13,679 bases of DNA from CAYJAZ01 sp964369165. GTDB lineage: Bacteria > Desulfobacterota > Desulfovibrionia > Desulfovibrionales > Desulfovibrionaceae. Shown one piece after another: positions 1-7,221 of this stretch. Position numbers and translations under genes: made by a program. Location of the stretch: assembly GCA_964369165.1 (NCBI GenBank), contig CAYJFE010000073.1, positions 1-13,679 of the forward strand, read 5' to 3'. The notes under the pieces were generated by a model. That model was not told the DNA's origin. It did not search any database and was given only the letters and a program-made list of their open reading frames with translations. Within the stretch, counting starts at the first letter, position 1. Each line of letters opens with the position of its first letter.

Positions 1-1002
1 AACTATGGATTACAAGCTCATCTTTGCTATAACCCATGTTTCTCAAGCCTGCGATGAGTCCTTCTGCGCTGATTGGTCTTGATAAAGTCCTTGGGCTTGG
101 AAAAAGCAATTTGTCATGGCCTGTATACTCTTTCAACTCTTTGAGAAGTGCTATTACCTGTGTTGACAAAGGAACTATATGAGTTTCTGGAATTTTCATT
201 CTTTCAGCAGGGATTTTCCATTCAGCTTTTTCAAAATTGATTTCGTCCCATCTTCCTTTTCTTATTTCTTGCGAGCGCAAAAATACATAAGGCAAAATCT
301 TCAAAGCATACTGCACACTTATGCTTTCGTTATAAGCATCAATTTTTCTGAGAAGGTTTCCAACATCATGCGGATTTGTAAGTGTAGGATAGTGTTTTGT
401 CTTTACGCTTTCAAGTGCACCTTTTAGATCAAAGCTGATATCCCTTGTTGCTCTGCCTGTTGCGATTGCGTATCTGAAAACTTGTCCGCATGCTTGCAAG
501 GTTCGATGTGCTGTTTCATTATAGCCACGAGCTTCAACTCTTCTGATAGTTTCTAAGAGTTGCGGTGGAGTGATAGAAGTGATTTGCACTTTACCTAAAA
601 ATGGGAAGATATTTTTTGTCAGTAAGCCTAAAATCTTCTTTGCATGGCTTTCTTGCCATTTATTGATATTCTTTTCATGCCACTCACGAGCAATAACTTC
701 AAAGGCATTTTTCTCATCAGCTATAACGGCTTCTTTGATAGCTTTTCTTTCAGCTGATGGGTCTATGCCATTTTGCAAGTTTAGCTTAAAGTCTGCAAGC
801 TGTTTCGTGCGCTTGCTAAAGTTACAATAGGGTAAAGTCCTAATGTGAATGTTTTTCGCTTACCTTCAAATGAATAATCTATTTTCCATGATTTGCCACC
901 TGAAGGAAGTACATACAGGTATAAGCCTTCTCCATCAGTAAATTTTTGAGCTTTTGTTTCTGCTTTTATTGAGCGTAGTTTTGTATCATTTAATTTGCCC
1001 AT
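1..1002 (-). pseudogene. P4-type tyrosine integrase, frameshifted, 3' end off window
   Basis: Site-specific recombinase that would integrate and excise a genomic island or prophage. The first frame starts at ATG 1002-1000, with AAGGA eight bases upstream, and gives the DUF4102-type N-terminus (GEGLYLYV, GKSWKIDY, LGLYPIVTLASAR). It stops at 783-781 after 73 codons. The family match continues without a stop in another frame from about 805 to the window edge (KQLADFKLNLQNGIDP, EWHEKNINKW, VFLRSQEIRKGRW, EWKIPAERMKIPETHIVPLS). Restoring one A to a short A run (TTT on the plus strand at 803-805) joins the frames perfectly. Catalytic residues in the second frame are intact: Arg at 277-275, the MK lysine of the beta hairpin, and the His of the HxxR box at 7-5. 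About 333 codons are visible, against roughly 400 usual for the family. It is either a recently inactivated integrase, a phase-variable or slippage-prone one, or a sequencing error. The family call is firm; inactivation is not. Confidence 0.85.
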
Positions 1003-1137
1003 ACGGTATTTCCTTTATATGTTACTGTATATCTTAATCGTCGTATTACTTTGATGCACAACAAAATCTCGATGATTACGGTATATGATTTTTCGAAATT
1101 GCATATACCGATAAAAATACCGTAAAAAATACGGTAT
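1001..1137. repeat. Cluster of TACGGTAT/ATACCGTA repeats at the integrase 5' end
   Basis: A short motif recurs in both orientations around and upstream of the integrase start. ATACGGTAT lies at 1001-1009, overlapping the start codon, and a diverged TACTGTAT at about 1023-1030. Further copies are TACGGTATA (1077-1085), ATACCG (1105-1110), and a perfect inverted pair ATACCGTA (1117-1124) / TACGGTAT (1130-1137) with a five-base A spacer. The position fits integrase arm-type sites in attP, or operators for autoregulation or a Cox/AlpA-like factor. That role is inferred from location only. Confidence 0.55.
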
Positions 1138-1201
1138 GTCAACGTGCTTTCTAGTTCAATCCCGAACGGATGATATGGGGCTAAATGGGCTAAAAGCAAA
1201 T

Positions 1202-1230
1202 TCCCAAGCTGTTTTGCGGACAACTTGGGA
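1202..1230 (-). terminator. Possible hairpin terminator after tRNA-Pro
   Basis: TCCCAAGCTG (1202-1211) and CAACTTGGGA (1221-1230) form a 10-base stem with one mismatch and a 9-base loop, about 20 bases past the 3' end of the tRNA. On the minus strand it is followed by ATTTGCTTTT, an interrupted T tract, so termination would be imperfect. It could instead belong to the attachment region of the integrated element. Confidence 0.4.
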
Positions 1231-1249
1231 CTCTATAAAATATATGTGA

Positions 1250-1326
1250 TGGTCGGGATGGCGGGATTTGAACCCACGACCACTCGCCCCCCAGACGAGT
1301 GCGCTACCAAGCTGCGCTACATCCCG
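1250..1326 (-). tRNA. tRNA-Pro (anticodon GGG)
   Basis: Read on the minus strand, the 77-base gene folds as a full cloverleaf. The acceptor stem is CGGGATG/CATCCCG, with discriminator A and an encoded CCA. The D arm contains AGCGCAGCTTGGTAGCGC. The anticodon stem CTCGT/GCGAG encloses the loop CTGGGGG with anticodon GGG, and the T arm has GGTTCAAATCC. It reads proline codons CCC/CCU. The 3' end points at the integrase gene 248 bases away, so this tRNA is the likely integration target, with the element restoring its 3' end. No second copy of the tRNA 3' end was seen in the window; the other attachment site would lie to the left of position 1. Confidence 0.95.
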
Positions 1327-1382
1327 ATAAAAATAATATACACATAAATGTGCATGAAAAGAAAGAAGCAAAGGGGAATGAA

Positions 1383-1411
1383 AATATATATTCATGCTTA
1401 TCAAAATGCAA
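1383..1411 (-). promoter_or_regulatory. Candidate promoter for tRNA-Pro
   Basis: On the minus strand TTGCAT (1411-1406) and TATATT (1388-1383) are separated by 17 bases, a good sigma70-type spacing. Transcription would start near 1376, about 50 bases before the mature 5' end of the tRNA. AT-rich DNA gives such matches by chance, so this is tentative. Confidence 0.35.
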
Positions 1412-1715
1412 GTTAAATTTTTATGCAATGATGTTTTCGTATGCGGACTATAGAAAATAAATTAGAATACTTAGAGCTTTGATGTTGGTTTTATTCGATT
1501 TTAGTTGACAAAAAAAAGTATATATATTAAAACTAAAGACAGCCGAACAGGCATTTGCTTAATGCAATATTGTGTTTTAAAAGTGTTTTTTTCGATTTTA
1601 TATTGATTTTGCTTTATTTATGCCTTAGTGATTTAGATTCATTAGCCTTTTTATATAAAGTAATTTACACTACTACTTGCTTTATTTTGTTTATTATTTG
1701 TTTTACTTTTATGCA

Positions 1716-1737
1716 TTATGTTCTCATGTGAACATAA
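1716..1737. promoter_or_regulatory. Perfect palindrome, probable regulator site
   Basis: TTATGTTC (1716-1723) and GAACATAA (1730-1737) are exact reverse complements around a 6-base spacer. The palindrome ends just upstream of where the -35 box for the downstream gene must lie and is centred near -46 relative to the predicted start. With a perfect -10 (TATAAT) but a poor -35, it could be an activator site; repression is equally possible. The core GTTC-N6-GAAC is not a consensus I can assign to a specific regulator. Confidence 0.5.
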
Positions 1738-1766
1738 TTTTGTTGCTATTTAGAGTTTTTTATAAT
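1738..1766 (+). promoter_or_regulatory. Candidate promoter of the large c-di-GMP gene
   Basis: TATAAT at 1761-1766 is a perfect -10 box. The hexamer 17 bases upstream is TTTTGT (1738-1743), a weak -35. Transcription would start near 1773, leaving a leader of about 20 bases that contains GAGGG (1782-1786) seven bases before the ATG at 1794. Confidence 0.45.
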
Positions 1767-1793
1767 TTAAAAGCTACGAATGAGGGATTGTAA

Positions 1794-4700
1794 ATGAAAC
1801 AGCAAGATTTAGCTCGCCTTGCATTAGATTATCAGGATTTTATTTGTTATATAGTTGATATTGATACCTATGAATTGCTTTATATGAATAAAGCAGGAAA
1901 GTCTTTTTTTCAAAATAATGAAAATATAAGTATAGATAAAAGAAAATGTTATGAATTTATGTACAACAGAAATACAAAATGTAGTCGTTGTAACAATAAG
2001 AAATTAGAACTTGGAAAAAGACTTTATAGAACGGACCCTTTAGGCAATAAGTCCAGTTTCACTCATGTTGACTCCATGATAGATTTAGAAGGCAAGTTTG
2101 CTAAAATATCAATGCTTTATGATAATAAGCTTCCCAATAAGCGTGTGGACTCTGCTTTACATAAACTCTCGGTAGAAGAAACATTGGTTGATTGCATTCA
2201 AACACTTACTGAAGAAGATGATATAAATGCATCAGTTGGTAAACTTTTATCCATTATTGCAAAATATTATGGAGCTAATCACGCATATTTTTACGAAGCT
2301 GATGAAAAAGCTAAAACTGTCACAAAAAAATACGAATGGCGCCCAGACGATGTGTATTCGCCCTTTGAAGTTGATGCACCGCTTCCGATGAAGCCTTTTG
2401 AGCCGATTTTTGATATGTTTCACACAAAAGGAGAATTTGCTTTAAGCGTAAAAGAAAACGAATTAGATAAAAATTCTCCTCTTTCCAACTTTCTTGCCTA
2501 CGCAAAGGCAAGTTCGCTTCTTGTTGTGCCTTTTTCTATAAATGGAGAAATTGTTTTTTGTTTAGGCGTGCATAGTCCAACAAAAAATACGCATGATTTA
2601 AGTTTACTTCATTCAGTAATACTTTTTGTCGTTGATAAAGTGAAAAAAGATAGATTACATAAACAGCTTGTTAATCTTTCCTATTCTGATAGCCTTACAG
2701 AATTATGGAATAGAAATAAATTTAATGAGCGTGTAGAAATTCTTGAAAATGAAAGACTTGATACGATTGCAAACTTCCATTTTGGCCTTAATGGGCTGAG
2801 AAATATTAATGAGCTTTATGGCGAAAAATATGGTGATAGCATACTAAAACAGCTTGCAGAAGTTCTTAAAGACAATATAAGCTATGAAATTTATAGATAT
2901 TCAGGAAATGAATTTGTTGCAATTTGCCCGCATATTAGTGCGGATGAATTTGAAAATTTGAATCGTGCTATTAAAAAGGCATTTTCTAAAAAGAAGGACT
3001 TTTCTGTTGCTATAGGCAGCTGCTATCAATTTAAAAAAATAAACATACATAGTGGTTTATCTCAAGCTTATGAAATTATGTATGCAGAAAAACAAAAATT
3101 TTATAAAAGCAAAAAAGGTGAGGTAATAGGCACGAGGACAAATCCTGTAGAAATCATACTTAACGAACTTAAAGCTGGATTATTTTGTATACATCTGCAA
3201 CCAAAGGTTGATTTAAAAGCTAATAAAATTGCTTCAGCTGAAGCTCTTGTGAGAAAAGTAGACAAAGATGGCAATAAAGTTTCACCCGATAAATTTATTC
3301 CTATCTACGAAGCAGAAGGCACAATAAGGCATATTGATTTCTTTGTTCTTGAAGAAGTATGTAAATTATTACAAAATCTTATAAGAGAAAGTAAGCCTAT
3401 TAAAATTGCAGTAAATTTTTCTCGTGTCACTTTTATTTCGCCAAATTTAGTGGAGGAAGTTGTTGAAATTTGTGCAAAATATAATGTTCCTCACAAGTAT
3501 ATTAAAATTGAAATAACTGAAAGCATTGATAAAATGGACTTTGAATTTTTGAGTAAAAAGCTCAAATCATTAAAAAATGCTGGTTTCCCCATTTCTTTAG
3601 ACGATTTTGGAGCAATGCACTCTAATCTTCTTATGCTTACCATGGCGGAATTTAGTGAGGTTAAAATTGATAAAAAACTTATTGATAACATCACGTTAAA
3701 TGCAAAAAATAGAGCATTAGTAAAAAATATTCTGAAAATGATTACAGATTTAGGCACATCTTCTTGTGTTGCTGAAGGAGTTGAAACAAAAGAGCAAAAA
3801 GATATGCTTCTTGACTTTGGTTGCACAGATGGGCAAGGGTATTATTTTTATAGGCCTCTTACTGTTGATGCTTTTTTAGCTGCCTATAATTTTGATCTGC
3901 ACGAGCATCAAGGGATTGATCTTGATGCGCTTGCAAGTAGTGCCGTGTATCCATTAAATTACAATGAAATGGAGTCTATACTTGATTCTATACCATTTTC
4001 CTTTACTCTTTTTGGTCTTGACACCAAACTTCGCACTTGTAACAAATATGCCTTAGAGCAGTTTGGTTTGGATCAAAAAGAAGATCTTGTAAACGACTTT
4101 TTTAGGTATTCCCCAGAAGTTCAGCCAAATGGCGTAAATTCACGTGAGCTTGCAACTCAATATCTAGAAGAAGCTGCGAATAAAGGGAGTTTGAATTGCT
4201 CGTGGGTGCACAGAACTAAACAAGGTAAAGAATTTCCTACAGAGGTTTTACTAAGAAAAATAACATTAAACAATTCTACTGAAGAAGCCTATATTGCTGG
4301 ATTTTTGAAGAATTGTGTGATGGAAAATAGTGTCGATCACGACGCATGGGCTACAAATTATAACTTTAATAATCAAGTTTCTGATAAAGATCTTATTGCT
4401 ACTCTTCTTGATATTTCAAATGAATGGCTTTGGACTTTCAACCATACGACAAGAGAAATGATGTTTTTTGGTGAAGGCTATGAAAATCTTGGGCTTCCTA
4501 AAGAAAGGTTCATCTTTCCAGAAACCTTTATCGAGCAAAATCGAGTGCATGAAGATGACTTAGAAGAGTTTATGAAGGCTTGCCAATCGCTTGCAAGGGG
4601 CGAGCATCGTCCAGCTGAAATACGCTTTTATCTGCCTGATGGAAATGCTCGATATTTTAGAATTGAGTATAGAATCATAAAAGATCAACTAGGAAATTTA

Positions 4701-5798
4701 CTTACAACTATTGGTAAAGTTGTTGATATTGAAGAGAAAAAAAGGCTTGCCACACTCTTTTATTATGATGAACTCACCAAATGTAATACGAAAATCGCCT
4801 TTGAAACACTTGCTAAAGAACAGCTAAGCGCACATAGCGATTCCTCTCATGTTATGTTTATGCTTGATGTGAATAATTTGAAAATAATAAATAGAAAATT
4901 TGGTTATAAGTTTGGAGACACACTTCTTGCCGATATAGCACAAAATTTACATTCAAGCTTTAGAGAAGGCGATTTGATTGGAAGAATAGGTGAAGATAAT
5001 TTTATTCTTTTCCTTAAAAATACTTCTGATATTAATATTATTTTAGAAAAAGTTCATCTTCTAGAAAAAGCATTAACGCAAACATACAAAACAGCTATTG
5101 GCGAATTTACATCAAGCGGAAACATAGGTATTGCTCTTTATCCGCAAAATGGCCATACTTACGATGAATTGTATGCAAGCGCTGAAAAAGCTTTAGTACA
5201 AGCAGAAGCTGATGAAAATAGTAGTTATATTTTTTACTCAAAAGCGCTAGATGGAGTACTGCCAAAAAGAGTAGATATTCTTGAAAATGCAATTATAACT
5301 AAAAATGAATATTTTGATACTGAACTTATAGCCAACTCTTATGAATTGCTTTATTCATCAAATGATGTGAATATAGGCATTAGTAAGGCTATGCAATATG
5401 TTGGGCAATATCTTGATGTTGATAGGGTATATATTTTGCGTTCAAGCGATGAGGGGAATAATTATAGCATAATATCAGAGTGGAGTAATGAAGGCATTTT
5501 TAGAAAAAAAGATATGGTGCAAAATGCGCCATGCAATCAGTTTGGTTCTTTCTTTGACACGCTTTATGAAAAAGATGTTATCTACAGCAATGAAATCTGC
5601 GTTGATGAATGCAAAAAAAAGTATAATATAGACAAAGAAAATATCAAATCCTTTTTCTATACACATGCAAAAAGTAATGAATATACAAACCTTGTCCTTG
5701 CTATAGATGACTATAAACACTATAGAACCTGGACAGAGCAGCAAATCAATACTCTGCAAAACCTAACAAAGATGATGGCTTTGTATGTATTGGCCTAG
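1794..5798 (+). CDS. PAS-GAF-GGDEF-EAL-PAS-PAS-GGDEF-GAF c-di-GMP phosphodiesterase/sensor
   Basis: Very large (1334 aa) cytoplasmic signalling protein with no membrane segment. Domains in order: PAS with cysteines C52, C63, C66 (1-110); GAF (about 126-280); degenerate GGDEF (295-445); EAL (451-698); PAS (722-840); PAS (863-975); second degenerate GGDEF (985-1142); GAF-like (1155-1334). The EAL domain keeps its catalytic set: E483-A484-L485, VNFSR, IEITES, D603-D604 in DDFG, VKIDK, AEGVET and GQGYYF. It should therefore hydrolyse c-di-GMP to pGpG. GGDEF 1 reads SGNEF (370-374) and lacks the metal aspartate (GLNGL), so it cannot be a cyclase; it may bind GTP and activate the EAL. GGDEF 2 reads GEDNF (1066-1070) but keeps RxxD (R1057, D1060), so it may be a c-di-GMP receptor. 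GAGGG seven bases before the ATG supports the start. Its first 700 residues are paralogous to the protein at 10461-12587. Confidence 0.93.
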   Translation: MKQQDLARLALDYQDFICYIVDIDTYELLYMNKAGKSFFQNNENISIDKRKCYEFMYNRNTKCSRCNNKKLELGKRLYRTDPLGNKSSFTHVDSMIDLEGKFAKISMLYDNKLPNKRVDSALHKLSVEETLVDCIQTLTEEDDINASVGKLLSIIAKYYGANHAYFYEADEKAKTVTKKYEWRPDDVYSPFEVDAPLPMKPFEPIFDMFHTKGEFALSVKENELDKNSPLSNFLAYAKASSLLVVPFSINGEIVFCLGVHSPTKNTHDLSLLHSVILFVVDKVKKDRLHKQLVNLSYSDSLTELWNRNKFNERVEILENERLDTIANFHFGLNGLRNINELYGEKYGDSILKQLAEVLKDNISYEIYRYSGNEFVAICPHISADEFENLNRAIKKAFSKKKDFSVAIGSCYQFKKINIHSGLSQAYEIMYAEKQKFYKSKKGEVIGTRTNPVEIILNELKAGLFCIHLQPKVDLKANKIASAEALVRKVDKDGNKVSPDKFIPIYEAEGTIRHIDFFVLEEVCKLLQNLIRESKPIKIAVNFSRVTFISPNLVEEVVEICAKYNVPHKYIKIEITESIDKMDFEFLSKKLKSLKNAGFPISLDDFGAMHSNLLMLTMAEFSEVKIDKKLIDNITLNAKNRALVKNILKMITDLGTSSCVAEGVETKEQKDMLLDFGCTDGQGYYFYRPLTVDAFLAAYNFDLHEHQGIDLDALASSAVYPLNYNEMESILDSIPFSFTLFGLDTKLRTCNKYALEQFGLDQKEDLVNDFFRYSPEVQPNGVNSRELATQYLEEAANKGSLNCSWVHRTKQGKEFPTEVLLRKITLNNSTEEAYIAGFLKNCVMENSVDHDAWATNYNFNNQVSDKDLIATLLDISNEWLWTFNHTTREMMFFGEGYENLGLPKERFIFPETFIEQNRVHEDDLEEFMKACQSLARGEHRPAEIRFYLPDGNARYFRIEYRIIKDQLGNLLTTIGKVVDIEEKKRLATLFYYDELTKCNTKIAFETLAKEQLSAHSDSSHVMFMLDVNNLKIINRKFGYKFGDTLLADIAQNLHSSFREGDLIGRIGEDNFILFLKNTSDINIILEKVHLLEKALTQTYKTAIGEFTSSGNIGIALYPQNGHTYDELYASAEKALVQAEADENSSYIFYSKALDGVLPKRVDILENAIITKNEYFDTELIANSYELLYSSNDVNIGISKAMQYVGQYLDVDRVYILRSSDEGNNYSIISEWSNEGIFRKKDMVQNAPCNQFGSFFDTLYEKDVIYSNEICVDECKKKYNIDKENIKSFFYTHAKSNEYTNLVLAIDDYKHYRTWTEQQINTLQNLTKMMALYVLA

Positions 5799-5886
5799 AA
5801 TATATTTCTAAATGTGTATACATCATTGCAATATATGAGTTTTTGCTTGAGGTCATCATTAAAAACTGTTTACAAAGGTTATGAGA

Positions 5887-7203
5887 ATGAAATATTCGCG
5901 TCTTTTTTTGATTGTTACGATAATTTGTGCTTTTATAGCGTCTTTGTTCCATTATAGTGCCTTAGTCGAAGAAGAACAAAAGGATCTACAAAATTTCAAT
6001 CACCTTTATGCTGAGCGTATTGTCAATGCTCTTGATGAAGGTGTGCAGCGAACTTTAATGCTTGAAAAAGTTGTGCATAGAGTAAATGGAAAAATTCCTG
6101 CCTCTTACCTTGAGCTTCTAGGCGAACTTTTTTATGATACCATGAAATATACCTTTATTGTCTATAGCCCTAATGGCATTGTAGAATATATCTATCCTAC
6201 GCACGATCCTGAAAATCTTTTAGGAACAAATATTTTTGAAACAGCACGCAGTCGTATAGATGCCAATCTTTCTAGGCAAGAGGGCACTATTTCTTTTTCT
6301 GGCCCATATTTGCTTTCAAGTGGCGAAGCAAATCTTACTATAAGAAATCCTATTTATCTTAATCGTGATGGCGAGAAAATGTTTTGGGGCTTTGTTTCAG
6401 TTGGCCTAAAGCCATTTGAAGCAATCTTAGAAGAAATTGGTATTGTTGAATTAGAGCAATTTGGTATAGAATATTATATTCAATCAAATTATAATGGTGA
6501 GAAAGTAGAGCTTGCTAAGTCAACAGGTTTTGATATTGAGGCCGCTCCTCCAGAACATATTTTTAATGTGGGCTCAAGTGAGTGGACTATTACAGTATAT
6601 GACAGTCAAGCTCAAAATACAGCTATGCTTTATTTCTTACTCACTATATTAGCCTATATTTTTATAATTATAGCTATTTATTTTGTTCTCAAGCATTTAG
6701 AAAGAAAAAATGAAATAGTTTTCTTGCAATCTATTACAGACTCACTCACTCGCCTAAAGAATAAAAAAGCTCTAGATCTTTTGATTAAAGATACTGCTCA
6801 ATGGCAGGAAAATGGCTTTAGTTGCTTCTATATTGATTTGAATAAATTCAAACCAGTCAACGATACTTATGGGCATGATGTGGGTGATAAATTGCTTTAC
6901 ACCTTTGCTCAACGCCTTGTTAATAACTTTGCAAAAGACACTTTCATCGCTAGAGTTGGGGGTGATGAATTTGTACTTATTATTTTAAAAAGTCTTGATG
7001 AAGAAAATTGTAAGCAAATTCAAACGCGTATAATAAGTCTTGCCGAAGTTTCTTTTTATTTAGATGATATTTCGGTAGAAATCTCGGCAAGTATAGGTTT
7101 TGCTGTGCATTCAAAAGATAGTGATGAAGCTTTTGAAGATGTTCTGGCAAGGGCAGACAACAATATGTTTAGTTATAAAGAAACCCATGGCAAAGGCAGA
7201 TAA
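5887..7203 (+). CDS. Membrane-bound CHASE-like sensor diguanylate cyclase (GGDEF)
   Basis: A 438-residue inner-membrane enzyme that should make c-di-GMP from two GTP. Transmembrane segment 1 lies at residues 5-25 and segment 2 at 246-268 (AMLYFLLTILAYIFIIIAIY). Between them is a periplasmic domain of about 215 residues resembling CHASE (VYSPNGIVEYIYP, ENLLGTNIF, LTIRNPIY), which senses small extracellular ligands. The cytoplasmic GGDEF domain is canonical: DSLTRLKNKKAL, metal-binding D317 in YIDLNKFKPVNDTYGHD, and G358-G-D-E-F362. The inhibitory RxxD is absent (FAKD at that place), so product inhibition at that site is not expected. ATG 5887 is preferred because AAAGG lies eight bases upstream; an ATG at 5881 is only two bases from it. 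It follows the large EAL gene after 88 bases, in the same direction. Its 3' end lies 18 bases from the convergent lut gene with no clear terminator between. Confidence 0.92.
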   Translation: MKYSRLFLIVTIICAFIASLFHYSALVEEEQKDLQNFNHLYAERIVNALDEGVQRTLMLEKVVHRVNGKIPASYLELLGELFYDTMKYTFIVYSPNGIVEYIYPTHDPENLLGTNIFETARSRIDANLSRQEGTISFSGPYLLSSGEANLTIRNPIYLNRDGEKMFWGFVSVGLKPFEAILEEIGIVELEQFGIEYYIQSNYNGEKVELAKSTGFDIEAAPPEHIFNVGSSEWTITVYDSQAQNTAMLYFLLTILAYIFIIIAIYFVLKHLERKNEIVFLQSITDSLTRLKNKKALDLLIKDTAQWQENGFSCFYIDLNKFKPVNDTYGHDVGDKLLYTFAQRLVNNFAKDTFIARVGGDEFVLIILKSLDEENCKQIQTRIISLAEVSFYLDDISVEISASIGFAVHSKDSDEAFEDVLARADNNMFSYKETHGKGR

Positions 7204-7221
7204 AAGCTTGGCAAGTTCGAG

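Larger units (their letters stand above)
1327..1793. other. 467-base AT-rich gap without a gene
   Basis: No coding frame with family resemblance or a ribosome binding site was found between the tRNA and the large c-di-GMP gene. The gap holds the tRNA promoter candidate, a consensus TTGACA (1505-1510) without a well-spaced -10, a small stem GCATT/AATGC (1551-1565) followed after 20 bases by a T7 run (1586-1592), two copies of TTCGATTTTA (1494-1503 and 1591-1600), and the operator-like palindrome and -10 box described separately. An unannotated small RNA starting near 1530 cannot be excluded, but the evidence is thin. Confidence 0.5.

Noticed and set aside
179..830. Plus-strand frames opposite the integrase
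   Set aside because: They are antisense to clear integrase coding sequence and have low-complexity Phe/Ser-rich translations.
990..1223. 77-codon minus-strand frame upstream of the integrase
   Set aside because: It overlaps the real integrase start and the TACGGTAT repeat region, shows no family resemblance and lacks a ribosome binding site.
1156..1428. Open frame of 90 codons across the tRNA (contains VAQLGSALVWGASGRGFKSRHPD-like peptide)
   Set aside because: It is a translation of the tRNA-Pro gene itself, a well-known false ORF; it has no ribosome binding site.
1505..1592. Possible small RNA starting after TTGACA at 1505-1510 and ending at the T7 run at 1586-1592
   Set aside because: No well-spaced -10 box and no stable hairpin directly before the T run; such elements arise by chance in AT-rich DNA.
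7204..7221. Bidirectional terminator between the convergent cyclase and lut genes
   Set aside because: Only very short self-complementary stretches (CTTG/CAAG) and no T tract; not enough to call.
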